Part shown: in pieces, positions 10,719-19,999 of the stretch
How the letters are laid out: each line of letters begins with the position of its first letter
Numbering within the stretch: position 1 is the first letter of the stretch
DNA from: Clostridia bacterium
GTDB lineage: Bacteria > Bacillota > Limnochordia > DTU080 > RSA5
Assembly: GCA_002919235.1 (NCBI GenBank)
Contig: PKEX01000003.1
Location: 1-64,000 of the forward strand
Direction: 5' to 3'
DNA length: 64,000 bases
Notes under the pieces: generated by a model
What the model was told of the DNA's origin: nothing
Seen by the model: the letters and a program-made list of their open reading frames with translations, nothing else
Database searches by the model: none
Translations under genes and position numbers: made by a program

Positions 10719-11423
10719 TCAGAAGGTGTATACCACCCCGGCGAACAGGCCGCCGGTGTCGAAGCTGTCGCCGGTCTCAAGGTCTACCTTCAGCGTGCGG
10801 TAGCCGGCTTCGAGGCTCAGGTTGGGCCGGAGCGCGTACGCGGCCCGCAGCCAAAGGCCCCACAGGGTGCCGGTGTCCGCCGGGAGGTGCTCGATCCGGA
10901 CGGCGGGGACGACGTAGACCTTGCCGCCGACCCGGACCCTTTCGTGCACCGGGTAGTCGGCGAACGCGCCCACCGCCACGCCCCCGGCCCACCGGTCATC
11001 GCCCAGCTCGTCGGAGTAGCCGTAGGAAGCCCAGCCGGCGCCCACCGCCAGGTAAGGCAGCACCTGGTATCCCGCGAGCAGGTCGACGACCTGGACCGTG
11101 TGCTCCAGGGAAAATTCCGTCCCGGAGGCGTCCGTAAAGGACTTAGGCGCGAACGACGCGTACGAGCCGCTCAACGCGACGGGGTAGTTCTTGAGCGAGA
11201 CCAGGCCGGAAATCTGGTAGCCGGCGGCGCCGCTGGTCTCATCCGAAACGCTCCGCTGCTGGCCGGAATAGACGCCCACGCCCAGCTCCACCCGGGCCGC
11301 CGCGCTCACCTCCGCTTCCTGGGCCAGTGCCCCGGCGGAAAGCAGCAGCACCCACGCCAGTGCCATCGACAAGAGACGCATGACTCCACCTCGCATTCCG
11401 TGGAATTTTGGCCGCAGCACCAC
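10719..11423 (-). CDS. exported outer-membrane beta-barrel-like protein
   Basis: Signal peptide MRLLSMALAWVLLLSAGALAQ; alternating beta-strand pattern; C-terminal ...GLFAGVVYTF with terminal Phe. Confidence 0.65.
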   Translation of the reverse strand: MVLRPKFHGMRGGVMRLLSMALAWVLLLSAGALAQEAEVSAAARVELGVGVYSGQQRSVSDETSGAAGYQISGLVSLKNYPVALSGSYASFAPKSFTDASGTEFSLEHTVQVVDLLAGYQVLPYLAVGAGWASYGYSDELGDDRWAGGVAVGAFADYPVHERVRVGGKVYVVPAVRIEHLPADTGTLWGLWLRAAYALRPNLSLEAGYRTLKVDLETGDSFDTGGLFAGVVYTF

Positions 11424-11517
11424 ACTGCCACCGCCAATGGCTGATGTATATGATCCAGATTACAGAAAGGGCAGAGTGTCCAGGGTACGGGCGGCGCTTT
11501 CCGGGCCCGGGGCGTTT

Positions 11518-12360
11518 TCAGGAGATCAGCAGGCGCACCAGGGACTGGACGTCTTCGGCCTTGGCCTTCTCACCCTCGCGGATGAAGACCTGGGCCAGGT
11601 TGGTCAGAATGCGGGCGATGATCTGCCGGACCGTGCACGGCCTCAGGTACTCCTCGATCACCGGGTAGCCCATGGCCTGGAGGAGCTCTTCGCAGTCTTC
11701 CCGGCTGAGGATGGCGCCTTCATTGAAGGGATCGATCCATAGGGTCTCGAAGGGGCTGTCGTACCGGACCAGGAAGTGGCCGGGCACCGCCACGCCGGAG
11801 ATGGGAAGGTCCAGCCGCTTTGCGATGAGGAGGTAGATGACCGAGAGCGTGATGGGGATGCCGGTGCGCCGCTCGATCACCCGGTGGATGTAGCTGTTCT
11901 CCGGGTCGTAAAAGCGCCGGTTGTCCGGGCGAAACCCCTCGACGGCGAAGAGGTGCTCGTTGATGACGTCGATGACGTCTTCCATGTACATCTCGTCCCG
12001 GAGGTTGCGGGCGATGTTGGCGGCGATCCGGTCGAGCTCGGCGGCGTAGACCGCCGGGTCCAGGTCGGGATACCCGTAGCGGGCCACGAGAAAGGCGCCC
12101 GTCTCCAGGTCCATCTCCCAGTCGGCCAGCGCGGCGTACCGGCGAAAGGCGTCCTTGAGCTCGCGGAAGCGGAGCTTCGCCACCAGCTGCCGGGCGCGGC
12201 CGCGCACCACGGGATCGGGCGACTGCGCCGCCTCGTTGAGGTACGGCAGCGCCGCCGGGCCCGCGGCCAAGAGGTGCTCCTCGATGAGCACCAGGTTCTT
12301 CTCCTCTTCGTCCAGGAGCCGGACCAACGCCCTGAGCTCTCCGTCGGTGAGTACCTTCAC
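11518..12360 (-). CDS. SirB1-type transglutaminase-like protein
   Basis: FYDPENSYIHRVIERRTGIPITLSVIYLLIAKRLDLPISGVAVPGHFLVRY. Confidence 0.82.
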   Translation of the reverse strand: MKVLTDGELRALVRLLDEEEKNLVLIEEHLLAAGPAALPYLNEAAQSPDPVVRGRARQLVAKLRFRELKDAFRRYAALADWEMDLETGAFLVARYGYPDLDPAVYAAELDRIAANIARNLRDEMYMEDVIDVINEHLFAVEGFRPDNRRFYDPENSYIHRVIERRTGIPITLSVIYLLIAKRLDLPISGVAVPGHFLVRYDSPFETLWIDPFNEGAILSREDCEELLQAMGYPVIEEYLRPCTVRQIIARILTNLAQVFIREGEKAKAEDVQSLVRLLIS

Positions 12361-12632
12361 GTCACGACACCCCTAGCGCAAGAGGCCCGCCGTGCGGCTG
12401 CTCGCGCTTTCCCGCCTCACGCTCTTTAGCGCAAGTTGGTTCACCCTCCGGAGCACGTTTCCTTCTTCGAGGCGGCAAAATCCCGCAGGTGGATGCTGGA
12501 TTTCGCCGGGGCCGCCGGTGGCATCATCCTATGCGCCGGGCGGGGTCCGGCCATGGCACATGATTCCTGAGCCGGGCGGTCGGAGGTGGACCGCCGGATC
12601 AGGAAGAATCATACGGGAAGGGGTGAGAGAGT

Positions 12633-13718
12633 ATGAGACGACGCATCGGCATCCTGAGCGCCGGCGGCGACTGTCCCGGCATCAACGCGGTGATCCGAGC
12701 GGCCACGAAAGCGGCCCTCAGGAAAGGGTTCGAGGTGTACGGCTTTCTGGGAGGCTACGGCGGCCTGGTGGAAAAGGCGTACCGCGTCCTGGACGAAGCG
12801 GCCATCTCGGGCCTTCTGCACCGGGGCGGCACCGTGCTTGGCAGCAACAACCGCTACAACCCCATGCGCTATCCCGTCACCATCGACGGGCAGACGGTCT
12901 TTAAGGACTGCACCAAAGAGGCGATGGAGACCATCGAGGAGCTGGGGATCGAAGGGATCATCGCCATCGGCGGCGACGGCACGCTGGCGGTGACCAAGGA
13001 CATGGCCGCGTACGGCCTCAAAGCGGTGACGGTCCCCAAGACCATCGACAACGACCTCCACGACACCGACCAGACCTTCGGTTTTGACACCGCGGTCCAG
13101 ACCGCGACCGAAGCCCTCGACAAGCTGCATACCACCGCCGAGTCCCACCACCGGGTGATGGTGCTGGAGGTGATGGGGCGGAGCGCCGGCTGGATCGCCC
13201 TGATGAGCGGCGTCGCCGGCGGCGCGGACGTCATCCTCATCCCGGAGATCCCGTGGAACATCGACGCCGTCGCCCGCAAGATCCTGGACCGCAAGAAGAA
13301 CGGCAAGCCCTTCAGCATCGTGGTGGTGGCGGAGGGCACGCCCGACCCCGAGGGGAAACTGGTCATCCGCAAGCGTATCGAGGAGAGCCACGAACCCATC
13401 CGCCTGGGCGGCATCGGCCAGCTGGTGGGGGACCTCATCGAGGAGCGCACGGGCATCGAGACCCGGGTGACGGTGCTGGGCCACATCCAGCGAGGCGGCT
13501 CGCCCACGCCCTTCGACCGGGTGCTGGCCACCCGCCTGGGGGTGGAAGCGGCCGAGCGGGCCACCCGGGGCGAGTGGGGCGTCATGGTCTGCCTCCGCAA
13601 AGGGGAGATCGAGGCGATCCCCTTCGACCAGATCACCCCGGGCACCAAGCACGTTCCCCCCGACCATCACCTGGTCCTGGCGGCCAAGGCCTGCGGCATC
13701 AGCTTCGGAGACGAGTAG
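12633..13718 (+). CDS. pfkA: 6-phosphofructokinase
   Basis: GILSAGGDCPGINAVIRA, GGDGTLAV, PKTIDNDL, MGRSAGWIAL. Confidence 0.93.
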   Translation: MRRRIGILSAGGDCPGINAVIRAATKAALRKGFEVYGFLGGYGGLVEKAYRVLDEAAISGLLHRGGTVLGSNNRYNPMRYPVTIDGQTVFKDCTKEAMETIEELGIEGIIAIGGDGTLAVTKDMAAYGLKAVTVPKTIDNDLHDTDQTFGFDTAVQTATEALDKLHTTAESHHRVMVLEVMGRSAGWIALMSGVAGGADVILIPEIPWNIDAVARKILDRKKNGKPFSIVVVAEGTPDPEGKLVIRKRIEESHEPIRLGGIGQLVGDLIEERTGIETRVTVLGHIQRGGSPTPFDRVLATRLGVEAAERATRGEWGVMVCLRKGEIEAIPFDQITPGTKHVPPDHHLVLAAKACGISFGDE

Positions 13719-13753
13719 GGCCCCCGGGCCTTTCGGCGACCCGCAACGGAAGG

Positions 13754-13779
13754 AGGAGGCGCCGGCAACGGCGCCTCCT
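13754..13779 (+). terminator. hairpin after pfkA (weak U tract)
   Basis: AGGAGGCGCCggcaacGGCGCCTCCT. Confidence 0.4.
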
Positions 13780-13800
13780 GGCACAAAGGAGTGATCAAGC

Positions 13801-15558
13801 GTGAGCGAGACCCAGAGCGCGCTCGGGAGCGAGCGAGCCCCTGACGGGCGGATCCGCCGTCGGCGCCGGCTCCGCTTCCGCTTGAGGTACCTCCTGATCG
13901 CGGGCTTTCTGATCTGGTACGGCTGGAACTACTACCAATCGCCGCCTCTCGTCTTGGCCTACACCCTGCAAGCCATCCAGTCCCTCATCGTGATTGCAAT
14001 TTACATTTCCATTTCGCTGCTCCACTTCGTCGCGCTCTTCTGGTTCCTGGGCCGGGGACGGACGTACTGGATCGATCCCGGCGAGACGGGGCTCACCTTT
14101 GACGACTACAAAGGAAACGACGAGGTCCTGGAGGTCGCAAAGCGCATCGTCACCCTGCTCAAGGGCGTGAAAAAGTTCAAAGAGATGGGCGGGGAGGTGT
14201 CCAAAGGCCTGCTTCTCGTGGGCCCGCCGGGCACCGGCAAGTCGTACCTGGCGCAGGTCATCGCCAACGAGGCCGGCCTGCCCTTCGCCTACTGCTCCGC
14301 GCCGTCGTTTCAAAACATGTTCTTCGGCGTGAGCAACCTGCGGGTGATGATGCTGTATCGCAAGGCTCGCAAGAAGGCCTTGGAGCACGGCGCCTGCATC
14401 GTCTTCATCGACGAGATCGACGCAATCGGCGTCACCCGGGGCGGGACGGGCACGTTCTTCGGCGCCGGGCTGGGCCTCCTCAACGAGCTCCTCCTCCAGC
14501 TGGACCCGCCCAAGCTGGAGCACCGCCTGTGGGCCAAGATTCTCCGGCGCCTGGGCTTTCGGCCCAAGCCCGGCCCGCAGCCGGTGGTCTTCACCATCGC
14601 CGCGACCAACCTGCCGGAAGCCTTGGACAAGGCGCTCACCCGGCCGGGCCGCTTCGACCGGCAGATCACCGTCGACCCGCCTGACAACGAGGGCCGAATC
14701 GAAGTGATCCGCTACTACCTGAGCAAGGTGAAGCACAGTCCCACCATCAACGTAAAGCAGCTGGCCGCCGAGATGGTGGGCGACACCCCGGCCAAGATCA
14801 AGCACATCATCAACGAGGCCGTCATCAAGGCCCACTTCGACGGGCGGGACGAGATCACGTACGAAGACATCGCCTACGCCCGGGACGTGCACGAGTGGGG
14901 CTTGCGCCAGCCCATCCGGGACATGCTGCCCGAGGAGCGCCGGCGCATCGCCTATCACGAGGCGGGGCACACCGTGGCCCAAATGCGGCTCCTCCCCCAC
15001 CACCGGGTGGTGAAGGCCACCATCGTCCGGCACGGGCGGGCCTACGGCTTTGCCGCCGCCCGGCCCGTGGTGGAGCAGCACATCCGCTCGGACCAGGAGA
15101 TCCTGGCGCACATCCAGGTCAACCTGGCGTCGCGCGCTGCGGAGGAGCTCTTTCTCAACACCAAGCTGGTGGGCGTCGCCGGCGACCTGGCCAACGCCAC
15201 GCAGCTGGCCCTGCACTACATCGGCACGTGGGGGATGGCCGGAACGCTCTATTCCTACGCGGCGTTCGGCGACAACAAGCCCGACCGGGAGCTCCGGCAG
15301 CGGATCAACGAGCTCCTGGACGAGCAGCTCCGCCGCGTCAAGGAAGTGCTTAAAGAAGAGGAAGAGCTGGTGCACGCGATCGCCCGGGAGCTCTTGGCCC
15401 GGGAGGAGCTGTACGGCGACGACCTGGAGGAGTTGGCCAAGCGGTACGGGCGGGGGCCCTTCCCCTTCCTCCAGGAACGCCGCACGCTGGGAGATCACAC
15501 CGAAGTGGCCGCCGCTCAGGACGCCCCTGCCGCGGTGGCGGGCGGCGACCCTGCCTGA
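13801..15558 (+). CDS. divergent FtsH-like membrane AAA ATPase with M41 peptidase domain
   Basis: Two N-terminal TM, GPPGTGKS, VFIDEIDAIG, TRPGRFDRQ, YHEAGHTVAQ. Confidence 0.88.
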   Translation: MSETQSALGSERAPDGRIRRRRRLRFRLRYLLIAGFLIWYGWNYYQSPPLVLAYTLQAIQSLIVIAIYISISLLHFVALFWFLGRGRTYWIDPGETGLTFDDYKGNDEVLEVAKRIVTLLKGVKKFKEMGGEVSKGLLLVGPPGTGKSYLAQVIANEAGLPFAYCSAPSFQNMFFGVSNLRVMMLYRKARKKALEHGACIVFIDEIDAIGVTRGGTGTFFGAGLGLLNELLLQLDPPKLEHRLWAKILRRLGFRPKPGPQPVVFTIAATNLPEALDKALTRPGRFDRQITVDPPDNEGRIEVIRYYLSKVKHSPTINVKQLAAEMVGDTPAKIKHIINEAVIKAHFDGRDEITYEDIAYARDVHEWGLRQPIRDMLPEERRRIAYHEAGHTVAQMRLLPHHRVVKATIVRHGRAYGFAAARPVVEQHIRSDQEILAHIQVNLASRAAEELFLNTKLVGVAGDLANATQLALHYIGTWGMAGTLYSYAAFGDNKPDRELRQRINELLDEQLRRVKEVLKEEEELVHAIARELLAREELYGDDLEELAKRYGRGPFPFLQERRTLGDHTEVAAAQDAPAAVAGGDPA

Positions 15559-15657
15559 GCGGGAGCGAAGCAGCCCACAACGGCGATCTCCCCTGGCAGG
15601 CTCACACGGTGACGCCGCAGGGGAGATCGCCGCGCGCGTGGTGCGATTCGACGGTAC

Positions 15658-15936
15658 TCATTCGCCGATGTAGACCACCTTTTCCACGTAGTCGGCCGAG
15701 AGCGGCCACGTGTGAGGCAGCCCGTACTTGATGCAGATGGTCTCCCACCAGTTGGCCTTCTTCTCCGCGAGCTCCTTGGCCAAAGTGAGCGTGATGTGGG
15801 AGAGCCGGGCCGCTTCATACATGATCGAAATCTCGCGAAACTCCTGGGCTTCCTCGTCGGTCAGCGTCGCGACGACGGTGCCCGGTGCGGGTTTCGATGC
15901 CTCGACGTTGTCGCGGATCCGCATCATCGCCATCAT
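15658..15936 (-). CDS. hypothetical protein
   Basis: 92-aa ORF isolated between a hairpin and a divergent gene. Confidence 0.5.
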   Translation of the reverse strand: MMAMMRIRDNVEASKPAPGTVVATLTDEEAQEFREISIMYEAARLSHITLTLAKELAEKKANWWETICIKYGLPHTWPLSADYVEKVVYIGE

Positions 15937-16061
15937 CCCTTCACCTCAATTCGAGATTATATCACGGATTCCCACACCGGGGCAGGCGCGCCTTGGGGCA
16001 GAAGCCCGCAGCGCGAGCCCCGGGCGGGGCTCGCGCTGCGCGGATGTGCTAAAATGAAGGC

Positions 16062-16916
16062 ATGATTCTCGATTACCACATGCATCTCGAAGCCGACGAC
16101 CACGGAGAGCGGTGCCGCTTCACCCCGGAGCGGATCCGCTTGTACGCAGAACACGCCCGGGTCCAAGGGGCCCGGGAAATCGGCATCTCCGAGCACTGCA
16201 ACCGCTTTGCGGAGTTTCGCCCCGTCATGGAGGACGTGTTGAGCCAGGCCGAAGGAGAGGAGCTTGAGGCCTGGTACCGGCTGTCCTTTCGGGAGAGCTT
16301 GGACGCGTACGTCGAGGCGGTTCTGAGGGCCAAAGCGGAAGGGCTGCCGGTCAAGCTCTCCATCGAAGTGGATTACATTCCCGGCAAGGAAAAGGTGACC
16401 CGCGAGATCCTGGCCCGGTATCCTTTCGACTACGTCATCGGCTCGGTCCACTTCATCGGGACCTGGGGCATCGACGTCTCACCCGAGATCGGCTGGCCCG
16501 AAGCCGACGTCGACCGGGCATACCAGGAGTACTTCCGCCTGTTGGAGCAGGCGGCCCGCTCCGGGCTGTTCGACATCCTGGCCCATCCGGATCTCGTCAA
16601 GAAGTTTGGCCACCGCCCCTCCTACCCCCTGGACGAGCTTTACGACGCCGTCGCCCGGGCGGCGAAAGAGAGCGGCGCCGCGGCCGAGATCAGCTCGGCC
16701 GGGCTCTACAAGCCCGTGGGCGAGCTCTATCCCGCCCCGGGCCTTCTGGAGCGGTTCTTCGACCGCGGCGTCCCGGTGACGCTGGGCTCCGACGCGCACG
16801 CACCGGAGCACGCCGGGCGGGGGCTCCACCGCGCCGCAAAGGCGGCGGCCGAGGCCGGCTACCGCACCGTCACCCGCTTTGACGGCCGCCGGCCCACCCA
16901 GGTGGAGCTGGGCTAG
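16062..16916 (+). CDS. hisJ: PHP-domain histidinol-phosphatase
   Basis: MILDYHMHLE, EIGISEHCN, DYVIGSVHFIGTWGID, DILAHPDLVKKFG, TLGSDAHAPE. Confidence 0.85.
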   Translation: MILDYHMHLEADDHGERCRFTPERIRLYAEHARVQGAREIGISEHCNRFAEFRPVMEDVLSQAEGEELEAWYRLSFRESLDAYVEAVLRAKAEGLPVKLSIEVDYIPGKEKVTREILARYPFDYVIGSVHFIGTWGIDVSPEIGWPEADVDRAYQEYFRLLEQAARSGLFDILAHPDLVKKFGHRPSYPLDELYDAVARAAKESGAAAEISSAGLYKPVGELYPAPGLLERFFDRGVPVTLGSDAHAPEHAGRGLHRAAKAAAEAGYRTVTRFDGRRPTQVELG

Positions 16917-16922
16917 CGGCCG

Positions 16923-17408
16923 TTACTGGTGCATCCGGGCCTTCATCCGGCCGGCCAGCTCCTCCAGCTCCGCCCGGTAGTCCGACTCCGGGCGGCCAGC
17001 GGCCAGCTCCCGGCTGATCTCCCGGATGCGGCCGGCCACGCCGGGATCCGTGGAGGCAAAGGCCTGGTCGATCTTGTCGACCCGGCTGACGATCTGCTCC
17101 GTGACGGTCCGCTCGATGCGCTCGGCCCGCTCCTGGTCCACTCCCGGGCCCAGCTCCACGCCGACGTACGCCGTCCGGTCGACCACCGCGACCCACGCCC
17201 GCTCGACGCCGTTGATCTGCTCGACCACTTGCTGCGCGTGCTCCTCCTGGGCTCGCCGGTCCCCTTCTTCGTGGACCGGATCCCGGCGCAGTTGAACCAG
17301 GCGGGGCCCTTCTTGCCCTCCCGGCTCCCGCGAGCCCGGCATCGCCGCCATGGCGGCGACCAGCGCCAGTGCGCCGGCGGCGAGGACCCAAAGCCACCTG
17401 CGACCCAT
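16923..17408 (-). CDS. YhcN/YlaJ-like sporulation lipoprotein family protein
   Basis: INGVERAWVAVVDRTAYVGVEL...ERIERTVTEQIVSRV pattern typical of the family. Confidence 0.7.
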   Translation of the reverse strand: MGRRWLWVLAAGALALVAAMAAMPGSREPGGQEGPRLVQLRRDPVHEEGDRRAQEEHAQQVVEQINGVERAWVAVVDRTAYVGVELGPGVDQERAERIERTVTEQIVSRVDKIDQAFASTDPGVAGRIREISRELAAGRPESDYRAELEELAGRMKARMHQ

Positions 17409-17602
17409 CCCGGCACCTCCTCACGGGGCAGCCATGCCCGGTGACGCCGGCCGCCCCCCGATTGAGGGTGCCCCAAATCCCGGCGGTCTACGCCGCAAGG
17501 GCGCAAGGAAACGGCGAGAACCGCCGAGAACTGGAAATGTCGTCCGAAACCTGCCCGAAGGCCTGCGGCGAGGCGGCGGATCGCCCCCGGGAGGGAAGCA
17601 GC

Positions 17603-19237
17603 ATGCTCAAGCTCGTCGTCGTCATGGGCGGCGCCGTGCTCATGGCGCTGGAGATGGTGGCCAGCCGGGTGCTGGCCCCGCAGTTCGGCTCGTCCATCTT
17701 CGTCTGGGGCAGCTTGATCAGCATCTTCCTCATCGCCATCAGCGTGGGCAACTACTGGGGAGGCCGGCTGGCCGACCGCAGCCCCCGGCTGTCGCTGCTG
17801 GCCGCGCTGGTCGCGGCGCCGGGAGTGATGATCTGGTCGCTCCCCTTCTACGCCTCGGACGTCACCCGGTGGATCGCCGGGCTGGAGCTGGGCCCCCGCC
17901 TTGGCCCCCTGGCGGCGGCGTTCATCCTCTTCGCCGTCCCCAGCATCTTCCTGGGCACCATCTCGCCGTACGCCATCCGGCTGGAAGTCCGGAGCGTCGA
18001 GACGGTGGGCGACACCGCCGGCAAGCTGTACGCCCTCTCGACCGCAGGAAGCATCGTCGGCACCCTGGGCGCGTCGTTCCTCTTGATCCCCTCCTTCGGC
18101 GTGCGCAGCGTGCTGCACGGCCTCGGCATTGCCCTGCTCCTCCTGGCGCTGGCGGCCGCCGCCGTGCCGTCCGGGACGGCATCCCGGAGGGCGGGTCACG
18201 CCGCCGGCGAGGAGCGCCGCCAGGCCGGCCCCGTGCGGGAGCGCCGCCCCCGGCGAGGGGCGGGCGGGGCCACGTCCGGGACGGCGAGGATGGCCCTTGG
18301 CCCTGCGGAGCCCCGGCGAACCCTTCTCTTGCTCGGCGGCCTCGCGATGGTGCTGGCGCTGGCCTACGCTTCCCGCTGGAGCGCGGCCGCGGGCGACGTC
18401 CTGTACGAGAAGGACGGCCTCTACCACAAGATCATCGTCCAAGACCGGGGCAGCATCCGCCACCTCCATTTCGACAACACCTACCAGAGCGCGATGGACC
18501 TGGAGAACCCCGGCGAGCTGGTCTTCCTCTACACCCGCTACCTGCACCTGGCCAAAGTCTTCGCCCCGGAGGCCAAGAACGTGCTCTTTCTCGGCCTCGG
18601 CGGCGGCTCGATCCAAAAGTCCTTTCACGCCGAGTACCCGGACATGCGCCTCGAGGTGGCCGAGATCGACCCCGACGTGGTGGAGGTGGCCAAGCGCTTC
18701 TTCGGCGTGCGGGAGGACCGGCGGCTCACCATCCACACGGTGGACGGCCGCCTGTTCCTGCAAAAGACTGCTGCCCAATACGACATCGCCGTCTTGGACG
18801 CGTTCTCGTACGACACCATTCCTTTTCACTTGACGACCCGGGAGTTTCTCGAGGAGCTTTCCGAAAGGCTCTCGCCCGGCGGGGTGGTGGCGGCCAACGT
18901 CATCGGCGCCGTGGAAGGTCCAAGGAGCCGCCTCTTCCGGTCGATGGTCCGCACCTACCAGGAGGTGTTCCCGCAGGTGTACATCTTTCCCGTCGGCCGG
19001 TTTGACGGGCGGGGGGACAGCACGGTGCGCAACATCATCCTGATCGCGACCAAGTCCGGCGAGCGGCTCTCCAAAGAGGCGCTCGCGGCCCGGGCCGCGG
19101 CGCTCTTCGAACGCCGCGAGATGATCCGGGACGTGCGGCCGTTCCTCGACAGCCTGCTCACCGCCGAGGTGCCCACCCACGACGTGGTGACGCTCACCGA
19201 CGACTACGCCCCGGTGGACAGCCTGCAGCACTTCTGA
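17603..19237 (+). CDS. fused multi-TM / spermidine synthase-like protein
   Basis: N-terminal TM region MLKLVVVMGGAVLMALEMVASRVLAPQFGSS; C-terminal NVLFLGLGGGSIQKSF...VAEIDPDVVEVAKRFFG. Confidence 0.85.
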   Translation: MLKLVVVMGGAVLMALEMVASRVLAPQFGSSIFVWGSLISIFLIAISVGNYWGGRLADRSPRLSLLAALVAAPGVMIWSLPFYASDVTRWIAGLELGPRLGPLAAAFILFAVPSIFLGTISPYAIRLEVRSVETVGDTAGKLYALSTAGSIVGTLGASFLLIPSFGVRSVLHGLGIALLLLALAAAAVPSGTASRRAGHAAGEERRQAGPVRERRPRRGAGGATSGTARMALGPAEPRRTLLLLGGLAMVLALAYASRWSAAAGDVLYEKDGLYHKIIVQDRGSIRHLHFDNTYQSAMDLENPGELVFLYTRYLHLAKVFAPEAKNVLFLGLGGGSIQKSFHAEYPDMRLEVAEIDPDVVEVAKRFFGVREDRRLTIHTVDGRLFLQKTAAQYDIAVLDAFSYDTIPFHLTTREFLEELSERLSPGGVVAANVIGAVEGPRSRLFRSMVRTYQEVFPQVYIFPVGRFDGRGDSTVRNIILIATKSGERLSKEALAARAAALFERREMIRDVRPFLDSLLTAEVPTHDVVTLTDDYAPVDSLQHF

Positions 19238-19273
19238 GCACGGGGGATTCCCGGCGGAAGCTCCCGCCGCGCC

Positions 19274-19756
19274 TTACTCCCCGGGCGGCGCTTCGCCGTC
19301 TTCTAGCCGCCGGGCCGTAAAGAGACGCCAGGGATTGCCGCGGATCTGCCGGTCGCAGCGGAGCACCATCTCCCAGCCGCACGTGGTGATCACCCTAAAC
19401 GAATGGGAGTGGACGTACTTCTCCGGCGAGTCGTGGGCCCGCAGCTGCCGGTCCTCCTCGAGCACCCGCGCCACCCGGAACTCTTTTCCCCGCCAGAAAA
19501 AGCGCATGGGACACGCCGGGGCGCCGCGGCTCAGGGCGGCAGGGCGCACCGACGCCGAGTCGACCTCCACCGGTTCCGAATAGAACGTCCCCACCTCGCG
19601 GGGGTCTCGCAGCCGCTTTCGGCCGCTCCCCGGACCTTTCTTCTTTGCCGCGCTCACCCGGCTCGCCCCCTCTCGCGTGATGGCAACTCCCGACCGCAGC
19701 GGACATCCCGCCGCTCCTGGGATTTTGCACTCTTTTTTGAATAAGCCCGCCGCCAT
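19274..19756 (-). CDS. hypothetical protein (DUF6504-like)
   Basis: CPMRFFWRGKEFRVARVLEEDR...CGWEMVLRCDRQIRGNPWRLFTARRL; start probably internal (GTG near 19656). Confidence 0.5.
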   Translation of the reverse strand: MAAGLFKKECKIPGAAGCPLRSGVAITREGASRVSAAKKKGPGSGRKRLRDPREVGTFYSEPVEVDSASVRPAALSRGAPACPMRFFWRGKEFRVARVLEEDRQLRAHDSPEKYVHSHSFRVITTCGWEMVLRCDRQIRGNPWRLFTARRLEDGEAPPGE

Positions 19757-19819
19757 TTGACTATAATCCCAATGTCAACCGAAATAAAAGACTGACAGTG
19801 AAAAAGGAGGACGGCACCG

Positions 19820-19999
19820 ATGACGCTCTCGACCAGGCAGAGGGAGAGGCTGGCGGTGATCCGGGGAGCCATTCAGGAGATCGCAAACCGGCCGGACCTC
19901 AGCCCGGCGGCGAAAGAGCGGGGCATCCGGGCGCTGAAGCGCGCGGAGGCCCGGGCTTTGCAAGGGTCCGGCACGCCCGCCCATCCGCCTACGGCGTGA
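19820..19999 (+). CDS. small 59-aa protein (MTLSTRQRERLAVIRGAIQEIANRPDLSPAAKERGIRALKRAEARALQG...)
   Basis: RBS AAAAAGGAGG just upstream, TATAAT further upstream; below the ORF-track cutoff; overlaps the selB stop tail-to-tail. Confidence 0.55.
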   Translation: MTLSTRQRERLAVIRGAIQEIANRPDLSPAAKERGIRALKRAEARALQGSGTPAHPPTA

